A DNA stretch of 64,000 bases from SAR86 cluster bacterium (GCA_023703675.1 CP097974.1:787288-851287), one strand, 5' to 3'; counted from the first letter of the stretch, positions 18,687 through 30,022 are shown. The notes: generated from the letters alone by a model not told the origin. Numbers and translations are program-made.

Positions 18687-20057
18687 TTATTTGAATCTCA
18701 AGGCTAGCGTTGAGGTATTACCTGCACCTTGAGTAAGAAAAATATATTTTTGATCACTAAAATTTTTGAATTCGTCATAGGCTTCTTCTATACCATTTAC
18801 CAAGACGATGTTTTTATTATTTTTTTTAACTTCGTAAAATAAGTCTTCACTAGAATAGTTTTTAATCGGAAGTTCGCTTGCCGGATATATTTCCATAAGA
18901 ATTAAGTTATCTATTTTAGATAAAATATTTACAAAATCATGAAATAAAGCCTTAGTACGAGAATACCTGTGCGGTTGAAATGCCATCACGACTTTCTTAT
19001 CAGGCCAAATTTCTTTTATAGTTTCTATTGTCGCTTTTAGCTCCGAGGGATGATGACCATAATCATCTACTAAAGTGATTTTTTTTCCAAATACATTATC
19101 GGTGATTATTTCGAACCTTCTCTCCACCTGAGTAAAAGACCTTAGCGCCTTTCTAATACCGGATAATTTAATTCCTTCGTCTAATGCAATAAGTATTGCA
19201 GCCAAAGAATTTAAAATATTATGTTTTCCATGGATTCCTATTTCGAAAAGATGTTCCAATCCAGATTTTTTATCTTTTATAACAAAGGAACATCCTTTTT
19301 GATTTTGTGAATAATGAATTATTTTGTAATCGGCATCAGAGGAAAATCCATATGTAATAATTTTTTCAGTTCCAAAAGATAAATCTTTAATCCACTTTTT
19401 TTCAAGGTCTAAAATAAAGACCGTACTTTTAACTTTTTTTATAAAATCTACGAAAGCTTTTTTTAAGTTTTCTATGTTTCCCTGATATGTCTCAAGATGA
19501 TCGTTGTCAATCCCTGTAATAATTGCTTTATCTGGATTAAATAACAAAAAACTTCCATCACTTTCATCTGCTTCTGCAAAAATATGTTTTCCTTCTCCTA
19601 AGTTTGCATTAGATTCAAAAGAACTAACTTTTCCGCCAATTATATAAGTAGGATCAAGATTATTTTCTTTAAAAATATGAGCAGCTATACAAGTTGTTGT
19701 TGTCTTACCATGACTTCCAGCGATCAAAATACTTTTTTTTAGATTAGTCAATTCAGCCAATATCTCTGCTCTTTTCATAATTTTTATATTATTTTTTTTT
19801 GCCTCAAGTATTTCGGGATTATCCTGTTTTATTGCAGATGAAAATACAACCAAATCAACCTCAGAAAGGTTTTCTCCCTCATGCATGTCAAAAAAAACTA
19901 ATCCTAAACTCTCAAGTCTTTTAGTTATTTTTGATTCCAAAAGATCGGATCCAGAAACTTGAAAATTTAAATTTAGTAATATTTCTGCGATGCCGCTCAT
20001 TCCTGCTCCGCCCACTCCAATAAAATGAATTTTATTTATTTTATTCGTACCAAGCAT
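18687..20057 (-). CDS. murC: UDP-N-acetylmuramate--L-alanine ligase
   Basis: A 456-residue Mur ligase that adds L-Ala to UDP-MurNAc in the cytoplasm. The N-terminal UDP-binding motif is HFIGVGGAGMSGIAE, the ATP loop GSHGKTTTT, and DDYGHHPSEL starts the C-terminal domain. Its start overlaps murG by 17 bases. Confidence 0.98.
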   Translation of the reverse strand: MLGTNKINKIHFIGVGGAGMSGIAEILLNLNFQVSGSDLLESKITKRLESLGLVFFDMHEGENLSEVDLVVFSSAIKQDNPEILEAKKNNIKIMKRAEILAELTNLKKSILIAGSHGKTTTTCIAAHIFKENNLDPTYIIGGKVSSFESNANLGEGKHIFAEADESDGSFLLFNPDKAIITGIDNDHLETYQGNIENLKKAFVDFIKKVKSTVFILDLEKKWIKDLSFGTEKIITYGFSSDADYKIIHYSQNQKGCSFVIKDKKSGLEHLFEIGIHGKHNILNSLAAILIALDEGIKLSGIRKALRSFTQVERRFEIITDNVFGKKITLVDDYGHHPSELKATIETIKEIWPDKKVVMAFQPHRYSRTKALFHDFVNILSKIDNLILMEIYPASELPIKNYSSEDLFYEVKKNNKNIVLVNGIEEAYDEFKNFSDQKYIFLTQGAGNTSTLALRFK

Positions 20058-21132
20058 TTACTTCTTTAAAAATTATTTGTTCAGAAGGTTTAATCTTTAT
20101 CTTTTCAAGGTTTACTTTTTTTTCATCAACAATTTCTTTTTTTTCTAAAATATCTTTTAGAAGATTAAAAAGGTTTAAAGAAAATTCTTCAGATTCCTGC
20201 AATATCCAAGATGCATTTTTTTCACGAAGGTAACTCGCATTTTCCATTTGATGATTATCTATAGAATTTTTAAGCGGCACCAAAATCCCTACTGATTTCG
20301 AAGAAATTAACTCAGATATTGTTAAAGCTCCTGATCTGCAGATAACTAAATCAGCCCAAATGTAACTCTGGCTTATATGATTTATAAATTCTTCAATTTG
20401 TATATTTTTTGATGAGAGATCATAGCTTTTCTCTACATACTCTTTTTTATTGACCCCGCATTGATGCAAAACATTTATCTGTGAATTCTTTAAAAAGATT
20501 TCTATAGATTTTGGAACGTGCTCATTTAAAAAACTTGAGCCTTGACTTCCTCCAAGAACTAACAAATTGAATTTATCTGCATGGTTCTTCGTATTATTTC
20601 TTTGAGTTACCTCTCCGATTGGATTTCCACTTTCAATCAATTTGATATATTTCTTGTCAAAATTTTCAAATATTTGCTTTGTTTTTGGAAACCCACAAAA
20701 AACTTTTGATACTTTATTAGTTGAAAAGAGTAGTTTTGAAACTGAACCAGGAATAGTATTTTGTTCTTGAAGAAACACGGGGCCTTTAAAATAAAAGAAA
20801 GCGATAAGAGATACGTATCCTCCAAAAACTATCATAGGATAATTTTCTCTATTCAAAGGGTTTGATTTAGAGAGGAAAATCACTCCGCTAATTAAGAAAG
20901 CAATCAATGCTTTTAACTTTATTAAAACGCCTTTTCCTCTAAAACCATTTAATGGGACCTGTATGAAAGATATATCTAATTCTTTGCAAATATTTTTTTC
21001 TGGCCCTCTATTTGTTCCAATCCAAATAACCTTAAAGCCTTCCTTTATGAATTTTTGGGCAACCCTTTTGGCTGGAAATACGTGTCCTCCTGTACCTCCG
21101 GCAGCAATGAATATTGTTTTTGGACTAGACAC
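20041..21132 (-). CDS. murG: UDP-GlcNAc:lipid I GlcNAc transferase MurG
   Basis: A 363-residue GT28 glycosyltransferase that converts lipid I to lipid II on the inner face of the membrane. The N-terminal glycine-rich motif AAGGTGGHVFPA is intact, as are LGGSQGS and the C-terminal donor-site region CRSGALTISEL. It overlaps ftsW by 8 bases and murC by 17. Confidence 0.98.
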   Translation of the reverse strand: MSSPKTIFIAAGGTGGHVFPAKRVAQKFIKEGFKVIWIGTNRGPEKNICKELDISFIQVPLNGFRGKGVLIKLKALIAFLISGVIFLSKSNPLNRENYPMIVFGGYVSLIAFFYFKGPVFLQEQNTIPGSVSKLLFSTNKVSKVFCGFPKTKQIFENFDKKYIKLIESGNPIGEVTQRNNTKNHADKFNLLVLGGSQGSSFLNEHVPKSIEIFLKNSQINVLHQCGVNKKEYVEKSYDLSSKNIQIEEFINHISQSYIWADLVICRSGALTISELISSKSVGILVPLKNSIDNHQMENASYLREKNASWILQESEEFSLNLFNLLKDILEKKEIVDEKKVNLEKIKIKPSEQIIFKEVNAWYE

Positions 21133-22312
21133 CTAACACTCTTTCTTCTACTTCAGAACTTTCTTGAAGTTCAAGATTAATCCTAAAGAGAATTGCAGTT
21201 AAAGCAAACATTAACATTAAGTTTGTTCCACCAAAGCTTATGAAAGGTAGCGTAAGTCCTTTGGTTGGTAACATCCCACTCGAAACTCCAATATTAATAA
21301 ATACATGAAAAGCAATGCAAACTCCCACTCCATAAGAAAGATATGATTCGAAAAATTTTTTTATTATCCTTGCTCTTCTTCCTAGTAAAAAAGATTTGAA
21401 AATTAAATAACCATATATAGAAATCAAAAAAATACAAAAAATTAATCCTAATTCTTCCGCTATTATCGCGAAGATAAAATCTGTTTGCGCATCTGGCAAA
21501 TAATGATATTTTTGTAAACTTTCGCCTAATCCAACCCCAAAAAGATCTCCTCTACTAAAAGCAATAAGCGCTTGTGATAACTGATACCCGCTTTCGCCAT
21601 AATTGCTCCATGGGTCTACAAAACTCAATATTCTATTCATTCTCCAGGGGACTAAAAGAATCATGCTAACAAAGACACTAAGCCCCATAAAAAAGATAAT
21701 TAGCATTTGTTTTAATGGCGCTCCTGCAATGAACATTATGGTTAAAGAAATGAGAAAAATTACCGTTGATGATCCTAGGTCAGGCTCAACTAAAACTAAT
21801 GCTATGGCCGATATAACCACCAAAACTGGTTTCCAAAACCCCAACCATTTCTCTTTGAATTCTGTCATTCTCCTAAAACAATAGGACGATATGTAAATAA
21901 TTAACGAAAATTTCATTAATTCTGAAGGTTGAAAAGAAAATCCTAATATTCTGATCCATCTAGATGCTCCATTTGCCTCAAAACCAATTACAGGAAAAAA
22001 TACTAAAGTTAATAGAAAGAAAGAAAAAATAATCAGAGAGATATCAATCTTTTTCCAAGTGCTTAAAGACACTCTAAAAATCAAAAGACCGATAAATATT
22101 GCAAGTATCAACTTAACAGTGTGATTTAAGGTCATTGATATCGATCCATCAGTTAAAGGAATGGTGACTGAAGCAATCATCACCACTCCAAATAAGCTGA
22201 GAAAAGTCACAGTAGAAAAAATTCCAATATCAAAATCAGAAATTTTTAAATTTCTATGGAATTCCCCAAAAAGGATTCTATGAAACTTTGACTGTTTAAG
22301 TGTTTCCCTCAT
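21125..22312 (-). CDS. ftsW: Lipid II polymerase FtsW (SEDS family)
   Basis: A 395-residue polytopic SEDS protein that polymerises septal glycan together with FtsI. About ten hydrophobic segments are seen, with the family signatures NGASRWI, EPDLGSS and the C-terminal PLPFISFGG-like segment (LTLPFISFGGTNLM). Assigned to FtsW rather than RodA from its place between murD and murG. It overlaps murD by 17 bases. Confidence 0.97.
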   Translation of the reverse strand: MRETLKQSKFHRILFGEFHRNLKISDFDIGIFSTVTFLSLFGVVMIASVTIPLTDGSISMTLNHTVKLILAIFIGLLIFRVSLSTWKKIDISLIIFSFFLLTLVFFPVIGFEANGASRWIRILGFSFQPSELMKFSLIIYISSYCFRRMTEFKEKWLGFWKPVLVVISAIALVLVEPDLGSSTVIFLISLTIMFIAGAPLKQMLIIFFMGLSVFVSMILLVPWRMNRILSFVDPWSNYGESGYQLSQALIAFSRGDLFGVGLGESLQKYHYLPDAQTDFIFAIIAEELGLIFCIFLISIYGYLIFKSFLLGRRARIIKKFFESYLSYGVGVCIAFHVFINIGVSSGMLPTKGLTLPFISFGGTNLMLMFALTAILFRINLELQESSEVEERVLGV

Positions 22313-23507
22313 TTAAAATTAATCTTTTAAATTCTTCGCCTCGCTCTTCAAAATTATTAAACATATCAAAACTTGCACAAGCCGGAGAAAATAAAATAGT
22401 AAACTTTGGTTTTGATAAATTTAAAGCTTTTAAGATAGCTTCTTTCAAATTATTTACATAATATTTGCTACAAATTTTTACTTTGCTTCCAATTTGTTTT
22501 TTATCTTCCCCATAAATAATCACTGCCTCACATTTTTTATCTATCTCGTTCGTTAACTCTGAAAAATCAGCCCCTTTTCCTTGACCGCCACAAATAATTA
22601 TAATTTTTTGATTTTTTAGTGACTTAATCGCAGAAATAGTAGCTCCACAATTAGTCGCTTTCGAATCATTTATAAATTTTCTGCCAAGTTTATCCTCGTG
22701 AAAAACTTCCATTCTATGGTTCGGTTTAAAACTAAATTTTTTTAACTCTTCTTGAGAATAATTAAGATCTATCTTTTCAAGAACTTTTGATACTGCGTTT
22801 AAATTTGCATCATCTATTTTTTCTGAGCCTTCAAAATAACTTGTCAAACCTCTTTTGATGTTTTTATCATTTTTATTTCCAATTGAGACTTTGCATTTTT
22901 GAAATAAAGAATTTTTGATGTTTACATAATTTTCAAAGCTTTTGTGCCTATCTAAGTGATCGTGCGAGATATTTAATAAAATGCCTATCTCAGCATCAAG
23001 ATTATTAGAAATTTGAAGATGAAAACTCGAAACCTCGATTATAAAATAATCTTTATCCAAGGAAATATAATCAAGAACTGGTCTTCCAAGGTTACCAATT
23101 GCAAAAGAATCAAGCCCTTTTAAAGAAATAATTTTTTCCAACAACAAACTAACAGTTGTTTTTCCATTAGTACCACTAACTAAGATTTTTTTTGAATTAT
23201 TTTCTTCAACAAAAATTTCTATATCACTTTTAATTGAAATATTATTTTTTTTTAGTAGTTGAATAATTTCATGATCATAATCAAACCCAGGAGAACAAAT
23301 AACGTACTCAATGAGCTCAAATTTTAAATCTTTCAATGCAATTAAATTATTTTTAAATGATTCATTGTTAATAAAATTTAAAGGCAATTTATGAATATTC
23401 CTTGTATCAAAAATTTTATAATTTTTTTTTCCTTTTAAATAATTAATAGCTGAAAGTCCTGTTTTTCCAGCTCCAAGAATGAGGACGAAATTTTCTTTCG
23501 GAAGCAT
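22296..23507 (-). CDS. murD: UDP-MurNAc-L-Ala--D-glutamate ligase
   Basis: A 403-residue Mur ligase adding D-Glu. It has an N-terminal Rossmann segment LILGAGKTGLSA, the ATP loop GTNGKTTVS, and FINDSKATNCGATISA at the start of the third domain. It is somewhat shorter than E. coli MurD (438). Confidence 0.97.
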   Translation of the reverse strand: MLPKENFVLILGAGKTGLSAINYLKGKKNYKIFDTRNIHKLPLNFINNESFKNNLIALKDLKFELIEYVICSPGFDYDHEIIQLLKKNNISIKSDIEIFVEENNSKKILVSGTNGKTTVSLLLEKIISLKGLDSFAIGNLGRPVLDYISLDKDYFIIEVSSFHLQISNNLDAEIGILLNISHDHLDRHKSFENYVNIKNSLFQKCKVSIGNKNDKNIKRGLTSYFEGSEKIDDANLNAVSKVLEKIDLNYSQEELKKFSFKPNHRMEVFHEDKLGRKFINDSKATNCGATISAIKSLKNQKIIIICGGQGKGADFSELTNEIDKKCEAVIIYGEDKKQIGSKVKICSKYYVNNLKEAILKALNLSKPKFTILFSPACASFDMFNNFEERGEEFKRLILNEGNT

Positions 23508-23509
23508 CT

Positions 23510-24592
23510 TTAACGCAATCTAAATGTGGCGAGCGCTATCAATACAAGAATTAAGGTTATGATCCAAAAGCGCACTATTATTTTAGGCTCGGCCCATCCT
23601 GAAAGTTCAAAATGATGGTGAATTGGAGACATTTTAAAGACTCTTTTTCCAGTTAATTTAAATGATACAACTTGAATGATCACTGACAAAGTCTCCATTA
23701 CGAAAACTCCACCCATAATTGCAAGAATTACTTCTTGCCTCAAAATAACTGCCATACCTCCTAATGCTGCTCCAAGAGATAATGATCCTACATCACCCAT
23801 GAAAATTTGTGCTGGGTAAGTATTGAACCAAAGAAACCCAATGCCAGCTCCAATCAAAGCTCCACAGATAATTAATAATTCTTCCGTTCCTGGTAAATAG
23901 GCTATGTTCAAATATTCAGCGAAAATAATATTTCCCGACATATAGGCAATTATCCCAAGCCCACCAGCCACCATAACAGAGGGCATAATTGCAAGACCAT
24001 CAAGACCATCCGTAAGATTAACTGCATTACTTGTGCCAACAATTATGAAAATTGATAATAAGACAAAGAAAATACCTAAATTTAACGCGAAATCTTTAAA
24101 AAAGGGAAGAAACAGCGTTATTTCCTCAGGAATTGAATAAGTACTATAAATAAAAATTACTATTATTGATGCAAATAAAGTTTGCCAAAATAATTTTTTC
24201 TTACCGGAGAGACCATCACTGCTATTTTTGCTGAGCTTTAAGTAGTCATCCAAGAACCCCAAAACTCCAAAAGTTATTATTAAAAAAATTATTGACCATA
24301 AAAATTTATTTTCAAGATCGCCCCAGCATATGCAAGAAAAAACTATAGACGCTAAAATTAAAATACCTCCCATAGTTGGAGTTCCTTTTTTTTCTAAATG
24401 TTTTTCTGGTCCAAATTCTCTAATAACTTGACCAAAATTTTTTCTTTCAATATAAGAAATAAAATATTTTCCAAATAAAAGACAAAAAATTAAGGCCGTC
24501 AAAGTTGAAAGAATAGCTCTGAAAGTAAAATAATTAAAAACTCTAAAGGGCCCATAACTTTCAGCTAAATATTCAAGAAGTGGCAAGAACAT
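23510..24592 (-). CDS. mraY: Phospho-MurNAc-pentapeptide translocase MraY
   Basis: A 360-residue membrane enzyme that transfers phospho-MurNAc-pentapeptide to undecaprenyl phosphate, forming lipid I. About ten membrane segments, the FLDDYLK aspartate motif, [20 protein letters not shown] and the cytoplasmic PIHHHFE loop are all present. It lies 1 base from murF and 2 from murD. Confidence 0.98.
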   Translation of the reverse strand: MFLPLLEYLAESYGPFRVFNYFTFRAILSTLTALIFCLLFGKYFISYIERKNFGQVIREFGPEKHLEKKGTPTMGGILILASIVFSCICWGDLENKFLWSIIFLIITFGVLGFLDDYLKLSKNSSDGLSGKKKLFWQTLFASIIVIFIYSTYSIPEEITLFLPFFKDFALNLGIFFVLLSIFIIVGTSNAVNLTDGLDGLAIMPSVMVAGGLGIIAYMSGNIIFAEYLNIAYLPGTEELLIICGALIGAGIGFLWFNTYPAQIFMGDVGSLSLGAALGGMAVILRQEVILAIMGGVFVMETLSVIIQVVSFKLTGKRVFKMSPIHHHFELSGWAEPKIIVRFWIITLILVLIALATFRLR

Positions 24593-24593
24593 G

Positions 24594-25844
24594 TTAAATA
24601 AGATCTATAAGAGTTTCCATTTTAACTGATCTAGACGCTTTAAATAGAATTAAAGTTTGTTTATCAAAAAATCTAGATAGATTTATTACGGTGTCGCTTT
24701 TTGATAAATAATTAATCTTTTCGCTTTTTATTTTTGAATTAATATCAACGCAAAAAATTAAATCAAAATGTTTAATAGCTTTCTGAATTACTTGGTCATG
24801 TAATTGATCTGACTTTTCGCCTAGCTCGCCCATCTTTCCCATAACGAGTATCTTGTGTTTATATTTTAATTTTGAGATAAATTCAAAAGCAGCTAAAAAA
24901 GAATCTGGGTTTGCATTGTAAGAATCATTTAAGATGGTGGTTTTTTTTGGTCCATTAATCTTTTCCATTCTGCCCGGAATCTTTAAATTTTCTTGAATTC
25001 TTTTTTTTATTTCACTTAACTCAACGTTTGAATTCTTTTCTAGATTTAAAATTTCATTCACAATCAGTAAGGCTGCCTCAAAGTTTAAATCGAAAATATC
25101 TTTCTTCTCATTACCCAAAAGTTTCAGTTCTTTTCCAGTGGCTTTTTTTAAGATAAGTTTCTTGTATTTATTATCTATCCTAGCCAAACAAACACCTTTA
25201 TTTTTAACGTTTATAAATAAATCTGATTTCTCCTTTGCAACTCCGTCTAGATTCTTTAAGTTTTCCAGATGAGAACGGCCAATGTTTGTTATGATCCCAT
25301 AATCAGGTTTCAAAAAATTTGAAAGTGAATAAATTTCACCAGGTCGATTTGTTCCAATTTCAAAGATTCCAATTTTGTGTTTATGATTCAAACCTAAAAG
25401 AGAGAGATTGAGACCTAGTTCGTTGTTCCAATTTTTTGGAGATTTAAATACAGACCTTTTGTCGGTTAAAAAACTTAATAAAAGATATAAAATTTCTTTT
25501 GTGGTAGTTTTCCCATTACTTCCAGTTATTGCGACTATTTGTCCACGGAACATGTTTCTATTTTCTTGAGCAAGTATTTTTAAAAAATCAAAATTATTTT
25601 TTGTTTTAAGATAATTTAATTTCTTTGAAAGTGATTTCTCTGAAATAATTCCTACTGCTCCCTTCTCAAGAGCTTGACCAATAAAATCATGACCATCAAA
25701 ATTTTCTCCTTTTATAGCAACGAATAAATCTCCTTGTTTGATTGATCTTGAATCGATTGAAATATTTTTAAATGATAGATCTTTACCAAATTGTCTCGAA
25801 TTAGTAATTTCTGCTATTTTTGATAGTCTTTTTTCAATTAACAC
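24594..25844 (-). CDS. murF: UDP-MurNAc-tripeptide--D-Ala-D-Ala ligase
   Basis: A 416-residue Mur ligase adding the D-Ala-D-Ala dipeptide produced by Ddl. The N-terminal domain ([26 protein letters not shown]) leads to the ATP loop [10 protein letters not shown] and then [10 protein letters not shown]. It overlaps murE by 11 bases. Confidence 0.97.
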   Translation of the reverse strand: MLIEKRLSKIAEITNSRQFGKDLSFKNISIDSRSIKQGDLFVAIKGENFDGHDFIGQALEKGAVGIISEKSLSKKLNYLKTKNNFDFLKILAQENRNMFRGQIVAITGSNGKTTTKEILYLLLSFLTDKRSVFKSPKNWNNELGLNLSLLGLNHKHKIGIFEIGTNRPGEIYSLSNFLKPDYGIITNIGRSHLENLKNLDGVAKEKSDLFINVKNKGVCLARIDNKYKKLILKKATGKELKLLGNEKKDIFDLNFEAALLIVNEILNLEKNSNVELSEIKKRIQENLKIPGRMEKINGPKKTTILNDSYNANPDSFLAAFEFISKLKYKHKILVMGKMGELGEKSDQLHDQVIQKAIKHFDLIFCVDINSKIKSEKINYLSKSDTVINLSRFFDKQTLILFKASRSVKMETLIDLI

Positions 25845-27246
25845 TAATTAAATCCTTAAGAATATTTTTATCGTTTAGTGGAAAGCGCTTTCCTTTTACC
25901 TCTTGATAATTTTCGTGCCCCTTTCCTGAAATAAGAAGAACAGAATCTTTCTTTTGACGACTTAAGATTTTTAATCCTTCTTTAATAGCTTTTTTTCTGT
26001 CAGGAATAAAACTCGTTTTTTTTCGATTTGAAATTCCCGAAATAATGTCTTCATAGATATCAACTGGATCCTCGAATCTAGGATTATCGGTTGTTATCAA
26101 AATTTCATCAGAAAACTTTTCTACAATTTTTCCCATTTTAGATCTTTTCCCTTTATCTCGATTACCTCCGCAGCCAAAAATAGATATTTTTGAACCAGTA
26201 AAATTTTTTTCGATATCTTTAAGAACAGTTTCAATCGCAGACGGCGTGTGTGCATAATCAATAATGCAGTATTTATTATTAAAAACCTGTATTTTTTCAA
26301 ATCTTCCCTTTGGAGTTGATAATTTACTAATATTTTTTAGATTAATTTTTGGTTTAAGTAATATCGCTAAAGAAACTGCCATCCCAAGGTTAGTGATTAG
26401 GAAACCTTGTTTAGAAAAAAAATGCAAATCGTAAGATTGATTTTTGAAATGAAGAGAATTTTTTTTATCTAAATAAAAATCAGCCTCTCTAAAATTAGAA
26501 GAAAAAGACATGAAATTGCTCTTAGACTTATAAATTTTTTTTCCTAGCGTTGTATCAATGTTTATAAGCGCTGATTTAAAGGAGTTTTCTAAGAAAAAAC
26601 TTTCTTTGATTCTTGAATATTCTTTCATAGTCCCGTGATAATCAAGATGATCTCTACTAATATTAGTAAAACACCCATAATCGAAACTAAGTCCTTTAAT
26701 TCTTTTTTGATCTATTGCATGAGAAGAAACTTCGATAATTGCGCAATCGCAATTAAGAGTGTTTGACCAAGAAAGAAATTTGTTTAAGGAAAAAATATCG
26801 GGAGTAGTTAGTTTTGAAAAAAAAACACCTTTCCTTTTATTCTTGATATTTGATAAAAGAGAAGAATTAAAATTATTTTTATTTAAAAGCTGATGTAAGA
26901 AGAAAGCTGTAGTTGATTTTCCATTAGTGCCTGTAATCCCAAAAAGATTAAGTTTTTTTGAAGGGTCCTGATAAAAAAAATTAGCCAAATCACTAAGTTT
27001 ATTTTTTAAATTTAAAAAGCAAATAACAGGCACAGTAAGGTCTTCTTTTGTTTCAATACCAGTGATGATCGCTGACGCTCCTTTTTTAACAGCATCTTTA
27101 ATATGCAGTTCATTTTTAACTGGATCATCGGCAAGGCTGATAAAAATATCCTTATCTTTTATTTCATTAGAATTTAATTTCATAGAGAAATCTTTAAATT
27201 TTTTTTTATGATTCTCAATGAAAGAAGTTAATTCTTTAAAATTCAT
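25834..27246 (-). CDS. murE: UDP-MurNAc-tripeptide synthetase MurE, DAP-adding
   Basis: A 470-residue Mur ligase for the third stem-peptide residue. The ATP loop is GTNGKSTTAFF. The TTDNPRFEDP segment contains DNPR, the meso-diaminopimelate recognition motif, so Gram-negative DAP-type peptidoglycan is expected. It overlaps ftsI and murF by 11 bases each. Confidence 0.97.
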   Translation of the reverse strand: MNFKELTSFIENHKKKFKDFSMKLNSNEIKDKDIFISLADDPVKNELHIKDAVKKGASAIITGIETKEDLTVPVICFLNLKNKLSDLANFFYQDPSKKLNLFGITGTNGKSTTAFFLHQLLNKNNFNSSLLSNIKNKRKGVFFSKLTTPDIFSLNKFLSWSNTLNCDCAIIEVSSHAIDQKRIKGLSFDYGCFTNISRDHLDYHGTMKEYSRIKESFFLENSFKSALINIDTTLGKKIYKSKSNFMSFSSNFREADFYLDKKNSLHFKNQSYDLHFFSKQGFLITNLGMAVSLAILLKPKINLKNISKLSTPKGRFEKIQVFNNKYCIIDYAHTPSAIETVLKDIEKNFTGSKISIFGCGGNRDKGKRSKMGKIVEKFSDEILITTDNPRFEDPVDIYEDIISGISNRKKTSFIPDRKKAIKEGLKILSRQKKDSVLLISGKGHENYQEVKGKRFPLNDKNILKDLISVN

Positions 27247-28882
27247 AAGCTTTTTCAGACTCTGTTATCTTATTTATGAACTTAGAGAAAGATGGTGCAG
27301 CAACTTCTCCTCCTCCACTTCCGTTTGTTTTTGCATTTCTTATTATCAAACCAATAATTAAGTCTTTATCGCTCATCGACGCTTTTCCTATAAATAAAGC
27401 ATTTAGAGCTTCTTCTTCATAACCTTTGCTACCAACTTTTCTGACGGTTCCTGTCTTTCCAGAAACGTCTATGCCATTTACTTTAGCCCTTCTTCCAGTT
27501 CCCAAATCAACTACGCTTTTCAGTATGTTTTCCATATTTGATGAAACTTCAGGAGAGAGAATTTGATCGAATTCATCACTTGAAGAGTTTGTGACTAATT
27601 TTAATGGAATTGATTTTCCGTTAGCATATAAAATAGAATAAGAATTTACTAATTCCAAAAGAGTCGTTTGAAGTCCATACCCATAGCACAAACTTACCTT
27701 CTCTCTATCACTTAAAGTATTCACATTTGGTAAATAGCCTTCTCTCGTAGAAATAAAAATTTCATTAAAATATTTTCCAAATCCCATTTTGTAAAACCCG
27801 TTAACAATTAGTTCTGAATTTACTTTGTCACAAATTTTAACCATACCAACGTTACTTGAATTGGAAATTATTTGAGAAACATTTTGCACGCCATAATCTC
27901 TGAAATCTTTAGTTACAAATCCCTGGTAATCGATATAACCTGGGCTTGTATCAATTTGTTTATTTAATAAAGTATTATCATTGTCTAGTATCACAGCCAT
28001 TATAATCGGCTTCACAGTTGACCCTGGCTCAAATAAATTTGTAGCTGCTTTATTTTCTAAAGTTCCTGAAGAAATATTTTTTCGATTATTTGGATCAAAG
28101 CTAGGGTAATTTGCCATTGCTAAGATTTCTCGAGTTTTTGGATCAATAACAACTAACGAACCAGAATTTGCTTCATGGAGTTTTACCGTATCTTCCAAAA
28201 TTAAATAGGCATTTGTTTGAAGATCTGAATCAATAGTTAAAGAAATATTTTTACCATGTAAAGGTTCTTTTATATCGGAAGCTATAGTCTGATTTTTTCT
28301 TGAGGTTATATATTCTTTTACACCTTTTGTGCCAGAGAGCATAGAATTAAGACTTAATTCAATTCCTTGGATACCTGAATTGGTATAAGTATTTACTACT
28401 CCAACGATCTGTGAAAATGCCCTTCCTTTTGGATAATTTCTTTTGTATTTCTTATATCCAACTATACCTTGAATACTTTCTTTAATAATAGATTCGTATT
28501 TCTCAACACTTGCACTATGTTTTAAGATCAAATATTTTCTATTTTGGTTGGCTAGTCTATTTCTCAATTTCTTTTCATCAATCTCTAAAACAAAGGAAAT
28601 TTTATGAATTTCGTCGGGATTGAAAGAGAAATTTTTTATTTCCAATCCTATTTCGTAAGATGGAATATCTTCTGCCAGTATAATTCCATCTCTATCTAAA
28701 ATTTTTCCTCTCCTTGCGAGAAGATCTTTAGATTTTTCTGAAATAGAAACAGATTTTTCTATTGCAGTATCAAATTGATTTTTTTCAAGAAAGTAAAATC
28801 TTATTGGTAGAGATAATAAAAGTAAGAAAACTAAAATCCATATACTTAGTTCTCTATATTTATTAGTAAACTCAAAATACAA
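27236..28882 (-). CDS. ftsI: Septal peptidoglycan transpeptidase FtsI (PBP3)
   Basis: A 548-residue class B penicillin-binding protein. One N-terminal transmembrane segment (about 13-32) is followed by the pedestal domain and the transpeptidase domain with GSTVKPI (active-site Ser), SSN and SGKTGT. It cross-links septal glycan made by FtsW. Its start lies 1 base after the ftsZ stop; normally ftsL is the direct upstream neighbour. Confidence 0.97.
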   Translation of the reverse strand: MYFEFTNKYRELSIWILVFLLLLSLPIRFYFLEKNQFDTAIEKSVSISEKSKDLLARRGKILDRDGIILAEDIPSYEIGLEIKNFSFNPDEIHKISFVLEIDEKKLRNRLANQNRKYLILKHSASVEKYESIIKESIQGIVGYKKYKRNYPKGRAFSQIVGVVNTYTNSGIQGIELSLNSMLSGTKGVKEYITSRKNQTIASDIKEPLHGKNISLTIDSDLQTNAYLILEDTVKLHEANSGSLVVIDPKTREILAMANYPSFDPNNRKNISSGTLENKAATNLFEPGSTVKPIIMAVILDNDNTLLNKQIDTSPGYIDYQGFVTKDFRDYGVQNVSQIISNSSNVGMVKICDKVNSELIVNGFYKMGFGKYFNEIFISTREGYLPNVNTLSDREKVSLCYGYGLQTTLLELVNSYSILYANGKSIPLKLVTNSSSDEFDQILSPEVSSNMENILKSVVDLGTGRRAKVNGIDVSGKTGTVRKVGSKGYEEEALNALFIGKASMSDKDLIIGLIIRNAKTNGSGGGEVAAPSFSKFINKITESEKAYEF

Positions 28883-28883
28883 A

Positions 28884-30008
28884 TCAATCTATCTGTCTTT
28901 TTACAAAAGATGGAATATCTAAGTAATCTGGACTACTCTTTTTTTCAACAGTTTCAAAGTCTGTTATAGGCTTAACCGTTGGTTGAGGTTGAGCAGAAGG
29001 AACTTTAAATCCAAATGGATCATCTGAAAGAGACATTTTCTTCTGTTTAGAATCTCCTAAACCAGTTGCAACAATTGTTACCTTAAGATCTCCTGCTTCC
29101 ATAGATTTGTCTATTGCAACTCCAGGAATTATTAAAGCTCCCTCAGAAGAAAATTGATTCACTTGCTCTAAAACCCGATCGATTTCTTTCATACCGATCT
29201 TATCTTTTGCAGAAATATTTACTAATACGCCTTTAGCATTTTCTAAATTTATATCTTCTAATAGAGGGCTACCCACCGCAGAGGATGCAGCCTCAATGGC
29301 TCTACTTGGCCCACTAGCTATTCCCGTTCCCATCATAGCTGTTCCTTTTTCAGACATTACTGCTTTTACATCTTGAAAATCCACATTGATTGTTCCTACA
29401 TTTGTGATGATGTCAGAAATACCTCTTACTGCTCCAAGCAATACATCATTTCCGTGAGCAAAAGCATCTTGAAAATCTATATCGTCACCAAAGACTTCTG
29501 CTAATTTTTGGTTAGGAATAGTGATCAAAGAGTCAACTTCATCTCTTAACGCTTTTATTCCATCATCCGCAACCTTATCTTTTCGTTCTAGATTTAAAGG
29601 TTTAGTGACAACTGCAACTGTTAAAGCGCCTACTGATCTGGCAACTCTTGCTACTATTGGAGAGGCTCCAGTTCCGGTTCCACCGCCCATCCCCGCAGCA
29701 ATAAAGACCATGTCCGAGCCTTCTAACAAAGATTCAATTCTTTCATAATCATCTAAAGCAGTATCTCTACCAATATCAGGATTTGCTCCTGCACCTTGTC
29801 CAGAATTTGTTAACTCTCCCAAGCAATGTTTGATTTCAGCAACGCTAGCATCTAGAGCTTGGCTGTCAGTATTTATGGATATAGTCTCTACATTCTCTAA
29901 TCCACTATTAACCATATGATCAATCGCATTACCGCCACAGCCTCCAACACCAACTACTTTTATTAAAGCGCCTGGGTTACTTCCTTTTTCAACTACTTTC
30001 CAGTTCAT
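28884..30008 (-). CDS. ftsZ: Cell-division GTPase FtsZ
   Basis: A 374-residue tubulin homologue that forms the Z ring. The GTP signature GGGTGTG is at 108-114. After a short variable linker the C-terminal peptide is DYLDIPSFVKRQID, matching the FtsA/ZipA-binding tail. A strong Shine-Dalgarno (AGGAGGAAATT) precedes the ATG, consistent with high expression. It lies between ftsA and ftsI, which is not the canonical position. Confidence 0.99.
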   Translation of the reverse strand: MNWKVVEKGSNPGALIKVVGVGGCGGNAIDHMVNSGLENVETISINTDSQALDASVAEIKHCLGELTNSGQGAGANPDIGRDTALDDYERIESLLEGSDMVFIAAGMGGGTGTGASPIVARVARSVGALTVAVVTKPLNLERKDKVADDGIKALRDEVDSLITIPNQKLAEVFGDDIDFQDAFAHGNDVLLGAVRGISDIITNVGTINVDFQDVKAVMSEKGTAMMGTGIASGPSRAIEAASSAVGSPLLEDINLENAKGVLVNISAKDKIGMKEIDRVLEQVNQFSSEGALIIPGVAIDKSMEAGDLKVTIVATGLGDSKQKKMSLSDDPFGFKVPSAQPQPTVKPITDFETVEKKSSPDYLDIPSFVKRQID

Positions 30009-30022
30009 AATTTCCTCCTAAA